Below are positions 10,540-19,148 of a stretch of DNA of 64,000 nt, piece by piece (position 1 is the first letter of the stretch; each line of letters begins with the position of its first letter). Origin of the DNA: Thalassoroseus pseudoceratinae. GTDB taxonomy: Bacteria > Planctomycetota > Planctomycetia > Planctomycetales > Planctomycetaceae. The stretch lies in the NCBI RefSeq assembly GCF_011634775.1, contig NZ_JAALXT010000002.1:248001-312000 (forward strand), in the 5' to 3' direction. Position numbers and translations under genes: made by a program. The notes under the pieces were generated by a model. The model did no database searches and was not told the origin of the DNA. It worked only from the letters and a program-made list of their open reading frames with translations.

Positions 10540-11070
10540 TTACGCAGACGTGACGAAACTCAACACGGATTCCAGCACTAACTTTGCCGCCGTCATCTGT
10601 CGAGCAATTCGAAGCTGGTGTAGTTCGCTTTCGTTGGCATCATCGGGCGTTCGTTCTAGACGATATTCAAAGACCTCTGGTTCCCGATTTCGCCCAGCAA
10701 CGCCGATGAAGACCAAACCGTCTTGATCCTCAGGAGCAAACGGACCAACGTGCCCCGTCACCGATGCCGCCACCGTCGCTTCCGGAGTTTTCGCAAGCAC
10801 ACCCTCGGCCATCAACCGTGCCACAATCTCACTGACTGGGCCAGGATCGTCGAGGAGGTCTCGAGAAATCCCCAACCATTCGGCTTTGGTCTCGATGCGG
10901 TACACCACGGTCGACCCGCACATCACATCGGACACGCCCGCAACCGCCGTCACCACGCTAGAGACCAAGCCGCCCGTGCAACTCTCTGCGAAGACAACTT
11001 TCCGATCACACTGACGAAGTCGCTCTGCCAAAAATTTGGCCGACTCATAGAGTTCCGGCAACCCACTCAT
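10540..11070 (-). CDS. pncC: CinA C-terminal family: nicotinamide-nucleotide amidohydrolase
   Basis: A 176-residue stand-alone CinA C-terminal domain. The signature VVFAESCTGGLVSSVVTAVAGVS carries the catalytic Ser in the AESCTGG block, and SVTGHVGPF matches the second conserved block (usually TGxAGP). These enzymes deamidate nicotinamide mononucleotide to nicotinate mononucleotide in pyridine nucleotide recycling. The N-terminal molybdopterin-binding-like half of full CinA is absent, as in E. coli PncC. It is convergent with the SpoIIM gene. Confidence 0.85.
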   Translation of the reverse strand: MSGLPELYESAKFLAERLRQCDRKVVFAESCTGGLVSSVVTAVAGVSDVMCGSTVVYRIETKAEWLGISRDLLDDPGPVSEIVARLMAEGVLAKTPEATVAASVTGHVGPFAPEDQDGLVFIGVAGRNREPEVFEYRLERTPDDANESELHQLRIARQMTAAKLVLESVLSFVTSA

Positions 11071-11221
11071 AGATCAACAACTCTTTATTCTTGTGTTCAT
11101 CACGATTATAGTGAAACATGCTGTTGCAGCGTAACGGATTCCTTGAGTTGGACAACTCCCTACAGGAATTTGAGTTTCGAAGAGCATTCGACGCTTCGCG
11201 TGGAGTGGAAAGGTGCGTCCG

Positions 11222-12841
11222 ATGAGACGACTCTGGTGGTGTTTGTTTCTGCTCGGTTTGCCAATGGGAAACCTTTCGGCCAGCGAACTGTCTCTCTCAT
11301 CGGAAATTGATCGACTCATTCACGCAAACGGACAGCCCGAAAAGTTCGCGTCCGCTGCCAATGATGAGGAATTTCTTCGGCGAGTTTATCTCGATCTCGC
11401 CGGTCGCATTCCCACTCACAACGAAACCGCCACATTTCTGAATGAGAAATCACCTCAGAAACGCGAGAAACTCATCGACGATTTGCTTGCCGGTCCGGAT
11501 TTCCCTCGGCAAATGGCCGAGCGGCTCAATATTTGGTTGATGGAACGACGTGGCGAGAATGATGAGTGGAAGAAATTTCTGCGATCCGCGTGCGAGGAAA
11601 ATCAATCGTGGGGCGAAATCGTGCGGCGAATTATCAAGCCGGACGACTCCAATGAGACGACGCGAGGAGCGGCGTTTTTCATCACACAACGGTTGGTCTC
11701 ACGGGGCGCGATGGCTCCCATCGATGTTCCCGGACTCACCCGCGATGTGGGGCGATTGTTCGCCGGCGTCGATTGGCAGTGTGCCCAGTGTCACGACCAC
11801 CTCACCGTTGACGATTACTACCAGGAAGATTTTCAAGGGTTACACACCATCTTTGAAAAGGTCGCCACTCGACGCGGCAGCAAGTTTCCGGCCATTGACG
11901 AAATACTGATGTCCGCACCGCAGGAGTTTATGTCGGTATTCATTCAGGAACCCCGCACGACTCCGCCCCGAGTTCCCGGTGGATCGGAAATCCCAATTCC
12001 CGAATTTCCCAAAGGTGAAGAATACGAAGTTGCTCCGGATCGAAAAAAACGAATCGTCGGCGTGCCGAAATTCAGCCCGCTACGCGAACTCGCCAACGGA
12101 TTGACAACCACCGAAAATAAATTGTTCAGCCGCAATATGGCGAACCGTTTGTGGTGGATGATGACCGGTCGCGGATTGGTTGAACCGTTGGACTTACATC
12201 ACACAGGGAACCCGGCCACACATCCGGAATTGCTCGATCTGTTAGCGTCCGAGTTTGCTGCTCACAACTTTGACATCAAATGGCTACTCCGTGAAATCGG
12301 GCGTTCAAATACCTACCAACGGAGCAGCCAACTTCCCGATGAGAGCGAAACACCCGCGCCATATGAATTCGCGAGTGAAAAACGACTGTCGGCCGAACAG
12401 CTCTTTTGGAGTGTGCTGATCGCGACTAAAGAATTCGATCGACTTGCCGAACCCGGTCAGTCCATTGAAGACGTCGTTGCTGCTTCCAAAGACCTACAGA
12501 CGCTACGGGAAACCTTCGTCGATACATTCGCCAACCCACCGACGGAACCCGAGATTGATTTTGAACCATCTGTCAAAGCCGCGTTGTATCTCATGAACGG
12601 TGACGGCGTGCATAAGCTGATCGCCCCCAAAGACGGCAACTTGACTCATCAACTAGCCAAACGATCAGATGCGGAATTAACGGACGAATTGTTCTTGGCA
12701 ATCCTGGTTCGTCGTCCCACCGATGAAGAACGCAAGGACGTGCAAAGCTATCTGGCGGAAAATGAAGTCCGTCGAGAGTCCGCCATTCAGAACCTCATCT
12801 GGGCACTCGTGTCCGGCACGGAATTCTGTTTAAACCACTGA
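11222..12841 (+). CDS. DUF1549/DUF1553 exported protein (planctomycete cytochrome-like family)
   Basis: A protein of 539 residues from ATG 11222, with a signal peptide (MRRLWWCLFLLGLPMGNLSA). The DUF1549 half begins IDRLIHANG...EEFLRRVYLDLAGRIPT and carries a CxxCH motif in CAQCHDH (residues 187-193). The DUF1553 half follows from NKLFSRNMANRLWWMMTGRGLVEPLD to the end. The family is largely confined to planctomycetes and relatives and is nearly always encoded beside DUF1501, as here (45 bp downstream). CxxCH suggests haem or metal attachment, but biochemical function is unknown. The protein is shorter than typical family members (700-1000) because it lacks the N-terminal cytochrome c and LamG parts. 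Confidence 0.92.
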   Translation: MRRLWWCLFLLGLPMGNLSASELSLSSEIDRLIHANGQPEKFASAANDEEFLRRVYLDLAGRIPTHNETATFLNEKSPQKREKLIDDLLAGPDFPRQMAERLNIWLMERRGENDEWKKFLRSACEENQSWGEIVRRIIKPDDSNETTRGAAFFITQRLVSRGAMAPIDVPGLTRDVGRLFAGVDWQCAQCHDHLTVDDYYQEDFQGLHTIFEKVATRRGSKFPAIDEILMSAPQEFMSVFIQEPRTTPPRVPGGSEIPIPEFPKGEEYEVAPDRKKRIVGVPKFSPLRELANGLTTTENKLFSRNMANRLWWMMTGRGLVEPLDLHHTGNPATHPELLDLLASEFAAHNFDIKWLLREIGRSNTYQRSSQLPDESETPAPYEFASEKRLSAEQLFWSVLIATKEFDRLAEPGQSIEDVVAASKDLQTLRETFVDTFANPPTEPEIDFEPSVKAALYLMNGDGVHKLIAPKDGNLTHQLAKRSDAELTDELFLAILVRRPTDEERKDVQSYLAENEVRRESAIQNLIWALVSGTEFCLNH

Positions 12842-12886
12842 TCGTCAGTCGTGACACACGAAGATTCAAAGTGAGGAGCAAACGAT

Positions 12887-14170
12887 ATGCCTCATCCCCG
12901 ATGTCAAATCGCGGATCATACGTTGTCGCGGCGTCGTATGTTGGGAGCGCTTGCGGGAACGGCGGGCGGTCTGGCGTGTGGTGGATTGCTCCAACCCACC
13001 TTCGCCAAAGAGTTGCAAAAGAGCGACAAGCAAATGCTCTTGGTGTGGCTCGATGGCGGTATGAGTCAGCTTGAAAGTTGGGACCCAAAACCGGGCACCC
13101 AATTCGGCGGCCCTTACCGCTCGATTCCCACATCGCTTCCTGGTGTGCATCTCAGTGAATTGATGCCACGACTGGCGAAGCAAATGCATCGCTTCAGTCT
13201 TGTTCGCAGTATGCGGACAGAAGACCCGAACCATTCCAGTGGCGTCGGCAAAATTCTGCGTGGGCACCCGAAGAATCGCGGTGTCGAATACCCGTTCATG
13301 GGGTCGGCGGTGGCCAAGTTGTTAGGACCAACCAAAAGTGGGTTGCCGCCGTATGTTTGGGTCAAACCGGGCAATGGCGGGTTTATCTCAAAACACGCCG
13401 GATTCCTCGGAGCGAAATACGGAGCGTTCGCGCTCGGCAACGGCAAACCACCGAAGAATCTCGTGCGTCTGGATTCCATCACCGTTGAAGATGATCTCGC
13501 CCGTAATGCCCTGCGGGAGAAGTTCAATCGACGATACGCCAAACGCCATCCACCGAATAACAGCGAAGCCCACAGCTACGTCTACGATGTCGCCCAAACG
13601 CTGATGAAGCATTCAGATTTGTTCGACGAAGCCACACTCTCGGACCGTGACCGCGATCGCTACGGCCGTACGGATTTAGGTAAGCACACGCTGCTCGGGC
13701 GACGACTGATCGAAGCTGGCGTGCGGTTCGTGCAGGTTCAGTCCTACGGTTGGGACACGCATGGCGACAATTTCAATGCCCATGCCAGTCGTGTGCCGAA
13801 GGTCGATCAGGCGTTGTCGGCATTGCTAGAAGACCTCGACGAACGCGGTTTGTCCGAACGGGTTCTGGTCGTGGTGATGTGTGAATTCGGTCGCACTCCA
13901 CGGATCAATGGGTCTGTCGGGCGTGATCATTGGCCGAATGCGTGGTCTCTGGCAATGACCGGTTGCGGGATTCGTCCTGGCACCGTCATCGGGGAAACAA
14001 ATGCCGACGGCACTGACATCGTTGGCGAACGGTACGACATCGGTGCCCTGTTCCACACCTGGTATCACGCCATCGGCATCGACCCCACAACCACCGAATT
14101 TATGAACGGCACCCAACCGCTGCCGATTGCCCACGACGAAATGCAACCGATCCGCGAATTGCTGAGCTGA
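12887..14170 (+). CDS. DUF1501 protein with Tat signal
   Basis: The 427-residue protein opens with a twin-arginine-type signal (LSRRRMLGALAGTAGG) and a GAGGAG ribosome-binding site. DUF1501 belongs to the alkaline-phosphatase-like superfamily. Visible blocks include QMLLVWLDGGMSQLESWDPKP near residue 48, the RSMRTEDPNHSSG block, QSYGWDTHGDNF, and VVVMCEFGRTPRINGSVGRDHWP near 330. The Asp and His residues in these blocks are those expected at a metal site. It is the second gene of a three-gene operon with DUF1549 and WD40. No substrate has been established for this family. Confidence 0.93.
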   Translation: MPHPRCQIADHTLSRRRMLGALAGTAGGLACGGLLQPTFAKELQKSDKQMLLVWLDGGMSQLESWDPKPGTQFGGPYRSIPTSLPGVHLSELMPRLAKQMHRFSLVRSMRTEDPNHSSGVGKILRGHPKNRGVEYPFMGSAVAKLLGPTKSGLPPYVWVKPGNGGFISKHAGFLGAKYGAFALGNGKPPKNLVRLDSITVEDDLARNALREKFNRRYAKRHPPNNSEAHSYVYDVAQTLMKHSDLFDEATLSDRDRDRYGRTDLGKHTLLGRRLIEAGVRFVQVQSYGWDTHGDNFNAHASRVPKVDQALSALLEDLDERGLSERVLVVVMCEFGRTPRINGSVGRDHWPNAWSLAMTGCGIRPGTVIGETNADGTDIVGERYDIGALFHTWYHAIGIDPTTTEFMNGTQPLPIAHDEMQPIRELLS

Positions 14171-14183
14171 ACGAGGTTTGATC

Positions 14184-15269
14184 ATGTTCAAGACCGAAAC
14201 CAAGACGCCTCAACAGGTCCTCGCGACTCAGGCGGATCGGCAAGTTGCAACCGCGAGATTCCATCCGAACGGTGAGCTACTGGTGACCGGCGGATACGAT
14301 GGCTCGTTGCGGCGTTGGCGAATCGAGAAGGAAGCGTTGACCGAAACCGAACCAATCGCCGGACACAACGGTTGGATCGAACGGATTGTGTTCCACCCCG
14401 ATTCCGCGACCGATATCCTCGTGAGTTCGGATTCCTGGGGCCGGTTGATGGTGTGTCATCCATCCGCCGAGAATTCCGAATCAGGTCAGCGTCTCTGGAA
14501 ACATGACACCGCTCACGATGGTCGCATTCATTCGCTGACCCTCTCGGCGGACGGCGAACAGATCATCACCGCCGGTCAAGATCGGTACGTTCGCGTATGG
14601 GAAACGAAAACCGGCAAACGCATACACGATCTGAACGACCACGATTCCGAAGTCATGGCGGCGGCGATGCATCCGCATGGGAAGTCCGTTGTAGCGGGAG
14701 ACGTCCTCGGTGTGGTCAAGGAATGGGATCTCCAATCGAGGAAGTGCGTCCGAGATCTCGATCTGTCACGAATGCACTTTTACGATCGCGATCAAGACGT
14801 GGCAGGTTTGAAACATCTGCGGTTCTTGGATGACGGCGCCACACTCGTCGCGGCTGGAATGGATCCGAAACGAACGGGGAACGTCAATGGCATTCCCAGT
14901 CTGCATTTTCTCGATTGGAAAACCGGAGCGATTCGGGAATCACTCGTGGTGGGCGACAATGCTACGGGGTTCGTGTTTGATTTTGAACGACTCGACGACG
15001 GTTCGTTTCTCATCGTCACGAGCGGAACCCCCGGCAACGGACGCGTGCTTTGGCGACATCCCGATGAAGACGAATTCCGCTTTGAATTCAAGAAACTCTC
15101 CAATTGTCATGCATTGGCGATGCACCCCGATCGCCATCGGTTTTTCGTTTCGGCTACGAATCGCAACAGCCAAGGCAACGGAGCGGTTCGTGACAAGGAA
15201 ACAGGCGCGTATCTCGGCAACACGTCGCCGCTGCACTTGTTCGAATTGCCGGAAGAACAGGTTCAGTGA
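14184..15269 (+). CDS. WD40-repeat protein
   Basis: A 361-residue beta-propeller without a signal peptide, starting at ATG 14184 behind GAGG. WD40 repeats are clear: ATARFHPNGELLVTGGYDGSLRRWRI, then IHSLTLSADGEQIITAGQDRYVRVWET, then VMAAAMHPHGKSVVAGDVLGVVKEWDL; later blades are more divergent. It follows the DUF1501 gene by 13 bp, an arrangement repeated in many planctomycete genomes. Its job is presumably protein interaction. The last 7 bp overlap the convergent GNAT gene. Confidence 0.88.
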   Translation: MFKTETKTPQQVLATQADRQVATARFHPNGELLVTGGYDGSLRRWRIEKEALTETEPIAGHNGWIERIVFHPDSATDILVSSDSWGRLMVCHPSAENSESGQRLWKHDTAHDGRIHSLTLSADGEQIITAGQDRYVRVWETKTGKRIHDLNDHDSEVMAAAMHPHGKSVVAGDVLGVVKEWDLQSRKCVRDLDLSRMHFYDRDQDVAGLKHLRFLDDGATLVAAGMDPKRTGNVNGIPSLHFLDWKTGAIRESLVVGDNATGFVFDFERLDDGSFLIVTSGTPGNGRVLWRHPDEDEFRFEFKKLSNCHALAMHPDRHRFFVSATNRNSQGNGAVRDKETGAYLGNTSPLHLFELPEEQVQ

Positions 15270-16219
15270 AGCAATCGCAAGTAAACCGAGAGCCGATCAA
15301 CCTCGGAGAAACCCAGATCGCGGTAGATTCGCCGAGCGACCTCGTTTCGGGAATCGACCGCTAACACGACACCACGATGTTGTTGCTCCCGAGCAGTCCG
15401 TAATGCGTCTGAAACCATCGCCCGTCCGTATCCGTTGCCACGTGCTTCCGGGACGACGCCCACGTAGACAATTTCAGAAAGATTCCCCTCACGCGGATTG
15501 ACCAAACACAAACCGATTGGCCGCTCACGATGCGTGAATAGCGACCAGGCCAGTTCGTCATCTTGCACACCCTCTCGATGCCCGTCGAGCGCTTGCAAGC
15601 CCGTTCGCAGCCCGTTCAGTTCGGGACAATCTTGAGTTTGTTCCCACGTCCGTTCGAGGACACTGGCGAACAACTGAGTTTGCCCAGTGTTGCCCGGCTC
15701 GTAGGAGATTCGCTCCCAATCGGGCGGTTGGTTCTCGGTGGTTGTCTCAAGGGTGTGCAACAAATAGTGAAGGTCGGTCACCCAAGGGAAGCCGCCGGTG
15801 CGGTACAACTCCCGCTCGGTTTCATTGGGTGGGGTCAACATTTGTCCGATGTGGATTTCTTCGCCACTCAAACGATCTCCGATTGCGTGCAGCAATGAAA
15901 TTTTAATTTCACCCACGGATGGATCGGAAGGAATTAACAGGCGAGATTGGTCAACGATCGGTTGCCAAACGAAGGCCATCGAACCTCGGTGCCGAGAAAA
16001 GAATGCGGCCCCAACCGGACGCCCGTGAACTGAGGCCCACAACAGTCCGTCCAATGGTACGTCGCCGCTCGCATCGGCCGCCAACCAATGCTCGACGAGA
16101 TTCTTCCTCACGGTCGGCAAGTTGTCGTGGAAGAACAGTTCCAATGCCTGTGGGTATCGGTCTTTGGGAACAGGCTCCACGTCGATCGGGGAATGCGGCT
16201 TCAGCGGCGTTTTTGTCAC
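15263..16219 (-). CDS. GNAT-family N-acetyltransferase (tandem-GNAT type)
   Basis: A 318-residue protein starting at GTG 16219. The C-terminal half is a clear GNAT domain: VGVVPEARGNGYGRAMVSDAL is the acetyl-CoA-binding Q/RxxGxG/A loop near residue 260, followed by LAVDSRNEVARRIYRDLGFSEVDR. The N-terminal half looks like a degenerate second GNAT (VHGRPVGAAFFSRHRGSMAFVW), giving a mycothiol-synthase-like tandem layout. Planctomycetes do not make mycothiol, so the substrate is open. It is convergent with the WD40 gene. Confidence 0.8.
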   Translation of the reverse strand: MTKTPLKPHSPIDVEPVPKDRYPQALELFFHDNLPTVRKNLVEHWLAADASGDVPLDGLLWASVHGRPVGAAFFSRHRGSMAFVWQPIVDQSRLLIPSDPSVGEIKISLLHAIGDRLSGEEIHIGQMLTPPNETERELYRTGGFPWVTDLHYLLHTLETTTENQPPDWERISYEPGNTGQTQLFASVLERTWEQTQDCPELNGLRTGLQALDGHREGVQDDELAWSLFTHRERPIGLCLVNPREGNLSEIVYVGVVPEARGNGYGRAMVSDALRTAREQQHRGVVLAVDSRNEVARRIYRDLGFSEVDRLSVYLRLLH

Positions 16220-16336
16220 AACTGCCTTTCGGCAAAATGGCCCGATGGGGTGTCAACAACGATTTCGGCGTGTTTACGTTTCGCAGTGTAATTAACTGTA
16301 GCCGAACTCGGCAGGCTGTCGAGTGTTGCGACTCAG

Positions 16337-16366
16337 TTGATGATTGCGGAGTTGAAGGTCTACAAT
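16337..16366 (+). promoter_or_regulatory. Candidate promoter for hemL
   Basis: TTGATG (16337-16342) and TACAAT (16361-16366) are 18 bp apart and about 64 bp before the hemL ATG. The -10 box is good and the -35 box moderate. Confidence 0.35.
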
Positions 16367-16429
16367 CCCCAGCGAATAAATTCTCCAAGTCGAACTCATA
16401 GCTGATACCCCACAATACGGATTGAATCC

Positions 16430-17728
16430 ATGTCCACGTCACTTTCCCACGCGAAAAGCCACGCCGAATTTCAGCGAGCCGCGCAGTTCATTCCCGGCGG
16501 TGTGAATAGCCCGGCTCGAGCGTTTGGTGCTGTTGGCGGGCAACCGGTGATCATGGCACGCGGGGAAGGCCCGTATCTGTACGACATCGACGACAATCGC
16601 TATCTGGATTACATCGGCTCCTGGGGACCGCACATCTTGGGACACCGTCCGGAATTCGTCACCTCAGCCATTCAAGCCGCGTTGGAAACGGGAACCAGTT
16701 TTGGCGCACCGACGGCGTTGGAAACGGAGATGGCCGAACTCGTGTGCGAACTGGTGCCCAGCGTGGAAAAAGTCCGCATGGTCAACAGCGGCACTGAAGC
16801 CACGATGAGTGCCATTCGTGTCGCTCGTGGATTCACCGGTCGCGATGTCATCGTCAAATTTGCTGGCTGCTACCACGGACATGTGGACGCACTTCTCGTC
16901 CAAGCCGGCAGCGGAGCGTTGACGCACGGCACACCGTCCAGTCCCGGTGTGCCAGCCGGGTGCACGTCGGACACGTTGGTCTTGGAATACAACGATATCG
17001 AAGCCCTGACCGCGGCCTTCCAAAACGAAGGCGATAAAATTGCCGGGGTGATTCTCGAACCTGTTGTTGGGAACATGGGCTGTGTATTGCCGGAACCAGG
17101 ATTTTTAGAAACCGCGCGAGAACTATGCACAAAATACGGATCAGTCCTGATCTTTGATGAAGTGATGACCGGTTTTCGCGTCGCGTTGGGCGGTGCTCAG
17201 GAACGGTTCGGCGTGACACCGGACATGACGACGCTCGGCAAAATCATTGGGGGCGGTTTGCCGGTCGGTGCATATGGCGGACGGGAAGACATTATGCAAG
17301 CGGTGTCTCCGACCGGACCGGTTTACCAAGCGGGCACGCTTTCGGGAAATCCGTTGGCGATGGCGTCGGGACTGGCGATGCTGCGGGAACTCAAAGCCAA
17401 TCCTCCCTACGAGCGTCTGGAAACATTGAGTACAAAACTGGTCGACGGTCTGCATCAAGCTGCCGAGGACGCGGGAATTCCTCACGTGCTCGCTCAGTGC
17501 GGCAGCATGTTCACGCTGTTCTTCAACACGGAGAAAGTCACCAGTTACGCGGTTTCGGCTCAGAACGACACTGATCGGTTCGCGAAATACTTTATGGGCA
17601 TGCTGGACCACGGAATCTATCTGCCGTGCAGTCAATTCGAAGCGAATTTCGTGTCCAACGCCCACACCGATGACCACATCGAATCCACAATTTCCGGCGC
17701 TCGTGACGTCTTCGCCAGCCTCGCCTAA
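16430..17728 (+). CDS. hemL: Glutamate-1-semialdehyde 2,1-aminomutase
   Basis: This 432-residue PLP enzyme converts glutamate-1-semialdehyde to 5-aminolevulinate, the C5 route into haem. The N-terminal FIPGGVNSPARAFGAVGG is diagnostic of HemL. Other hallmarks are VRMVNSGTEATMSAIRVARG near residue 120, the DEVMTGFR block, and the PLP lysine in TLGKIIGGGLPVGAYGG near residue 270. Length equals the family norm (about 430). It is a single gene with a candidate promoter upstream and a hairpin downstream. A hemD homologue lies 42 kb away in the same window, so the pathway is dispersed. Confidence 0.96.
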   Translation: MSTSLSHAKSHAEFQRAAQFIPGGVNSPARAFGAVGGQPVIMARGEGPYLYDIDDNRYLDYIGSWGPHILGHRPEFVTSAIQAALETGTSFGAPTALETEMAELVCELVPSVEKVRMVNSGTEATMSAIRVARGFTGRDVIVKFAGCYHGHVDALLVQAGSGALTHGTPSSPGVPAGCTSDTLVLEYNDIEALTAAFQNEGDKIAGVILEPVVGNMGCVLPEPGFLETARELCTKYGSVLIFDEVMTGFRVALGGAQERFGVTPDMTTLGKIIGGGLPVGAYGGREDIMQAVSPTGPVYQAGTLSGNPLAMASGLAMLRELKANPPYERLETLSTKLVDGLHQAAEDAGIPHVLAQCGSMFTLFFNTEKVTSYAVSAQNDTDRFAKYFMGMLDHGIYLPCSQFEANFVSNAHTDDHIESTISGARDVFASLA

Positions 17729-17751
17729 AACGCTTTTTTTTGTGAAGCGAC

Positions 17752-17786
17752 CGGTGCTGTTTTTTCGTTGGATAACAACAGCACCG
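17752..17786 (+). terminator. Hairpin after hemL
   Basis: A 10-bp stem (CGGTGCTGTT at 17752-17761, AACAGCACCG at 17777-17786) follows the hemL stop by 23 bp. T-rich stretches lie before it and in its loop rather than after it, so terminator strength is uncertain. Confidence 0.4.
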
Positions 17787-17847
17787 AACGCCGACATAGC
17801 ATCGAAACTCCCGCTCAGCTCCCTCCCAACAAGCCAGCCAGCAGTCT

Positions 17848-18528
17848 ATGAAAGCACTAATTTTCGACCTCGACGGTACACTTGTGGACACCGTCTACGC
17901 ACACACTCTGGCCTGGCAACGCGTGTTCGCGGCAGCGGGGTTGGCGGTCCCGGCGTATGTGATTCATTCGCGAATCGGCTTGAATGGGAAGCTGTTTGTG
18001 CGATCGGCGTTGCGGGAGATCGGAAAACGGGTCACCGAAGATGAGTCCGCCGAGCTTCGACGTCGACACGGCGAAGCCTATGCGGAGATACTTCCGGAAC
18101 GGACCCCGCTTCCCGGTGCGGTGGAGATTCTGCGTTCGCTTCGGCAAATGCAGGTGCCGCATGCCGTTGCGACTTCCGGCAAGCCAACGTCGATCAAAGA
18201 ATCACTGGCTGCGTTGGAATTCGAAGAAGAAACCGCCGTGGTGGATGCGTCTCACGTCACGCATGGTAAGCCGAATCCTGAGACATTTCTGACGGCGGCC
18301 AAAAAAATTGACATCGCCCCAGAGGATTGTCTCATCGTGGGGGATGCCATCTGGGATGTTTTGGCGGCTCAGCGAGCCGGAATGTTGTGTGTGGCGGTTC
18401 TTACTGGCGGGAACGACCGCATGGAATTGATCCAAGCCGGTGCCCATCGTGTTTTTCGAGATGTCGGCGAACTTCACGCAAATCTTGATCAGTTCGGTTT
18501 CGACTTGGAAGACGAACCCGAACTGTGA
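17848..18528 (+). CDS. HAD-superfamily phosphatase (subfamily IA, phosphoglycolate-phosphatase-like)
   Basis: A 226-residue hydrolase with all four HAD motifs. They are FDLDGTLVDT (motif I, nucleophile Asp8), AVATSGKPTS (motif II), HGKPNPETFL (motif III lysine) and IVGDAIWDVLAAQRAG (motif IV). The helical cap lies between motifs I and II, as in beta-phosphoglucomutase and phosphoglycolate phosphatase relatives. The substrate cannot be told from sequence. It follows hemL by about 120 bp, after a hairpin, and so is probably transcribed separately. Confidence 0.85.
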   Translation: MKALIFDLDGTLVDTVYAHTLAWQRVFAAAGLAVPAYVIHSRIGLNGKLFVRSALREIGKRVTEDESAELRRRHGEAYAEILPERTPLPGAVEILRSLRQMQVPHAVATSGKPTSIKESLAALEFEEETAVVDASHVTHGKPNPETFLTAAKKIDIAPEDCLIVGDAIWDVLAAQRAGMLCVAVLTGGNDRMELIQAGAHRVFRDVGELHANLDQFGFDLEDEPEL

Positions 18529-18535
18529 GCTGCAG

Positions 18536-18790
18536 TTATGCCACAACTAAGGTCGCGGGACAATCCGTATCGGATGCCGACTCCAATTGATGTGTTGCCC
18601 GCAATTCCTGCGAAAGTTGGTTCTTGAAATCCGCCAGCGATGGCCATTCATCACGGTTCGGTTGCGATGTCACAACACGGTCCCGCAATTCCACTAAACA
18701 CTGACTGATTCGGGAGTTGGAATTCAGCCCAGCGATAGTTTCGTTAAGCGAACATTTTCTTTGATCGGTCATGTCGACCTCAATTCCCAT
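18536..18790 (-). CDS. Hypothetical small protein
   Basis: An open frame of 84 residues, or 78 from the ATG at 18772, which has GAGG five bases upstream. It is a soluble, helical-looking protein (SRISQCLVELRDRVV, then PSLADFKNQLSQELRATH) without a recognisable domain or signal peptide. It is convergent with the HAD gene, 7 bp between stops. The plausible composition and ribosome-binding site support a real gene, but I recognise no family. Confidence 0.45.
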   Translation of the reverse strand: MGIEVDMTDQRKCSLNETIAGLNSNSRISQCLVELRDRVVTSQPNRDEWPSLADFKNQLSQELRATHQLESASDTDCPATLVVA

Positions 18791-19084
18791 CTGACCCTTG
18801 GAGAGGTTTGGAGGTAAAGTGGCTGATCAAACCTCACCGATTGAAGCGAGCGCCAACAGTATAGAGTGCATGTTCTTCGAAAAAGGTTCCGGTGAAATTC
18901 GGTGGTCTCAATGCTTTCTACGAATAAAGTAGTGCGCTGGTTCAGAGGATTGGGAAAAGAATTCCCTTTTTTCTCCCAATTCACACGACTCATCTTTTAA
19001 TACCCAGCCAATTCACGAAGTGGCTCTCAAAATTCGCTTGACGGCGAGAAAGTCTGGACATTTTTTGAATATGTGCATCAAGAG
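18791..19084. other. Intergenic region without a convincing gene
   Basis: About 300 bp lie between the hypothetical gene's start and the terminator downstream of the phosphofructokinase. One minus-strand frame (18769-18993) overlaps the small gene's start and has no supporting feature. No repeat or RNA is evident. Confidence 0.4.
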
Positions 19085-19119
19085 AAACCCGGAGTATTCC
19101 TAGGAAACACTCCGGGTTT
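19085..19119 (-). terminator. Strong hairpin terminator after the phosphofructokinase gene
   Basis: A perfect 11-bp stem (AAACCCGGAGT at 19085-19095, ACTCCGGGTTT at 19109-19119) with a 13-nt loop lies 29 bp after the phosphofructokinase stop. The T-rich side works for the minus strand, and the structure could act in both directions. Confidence 0.75.
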
Positions 19120-19148
19120 TGAGAGATTCTGGCGGTTTTCGCTGGTGG

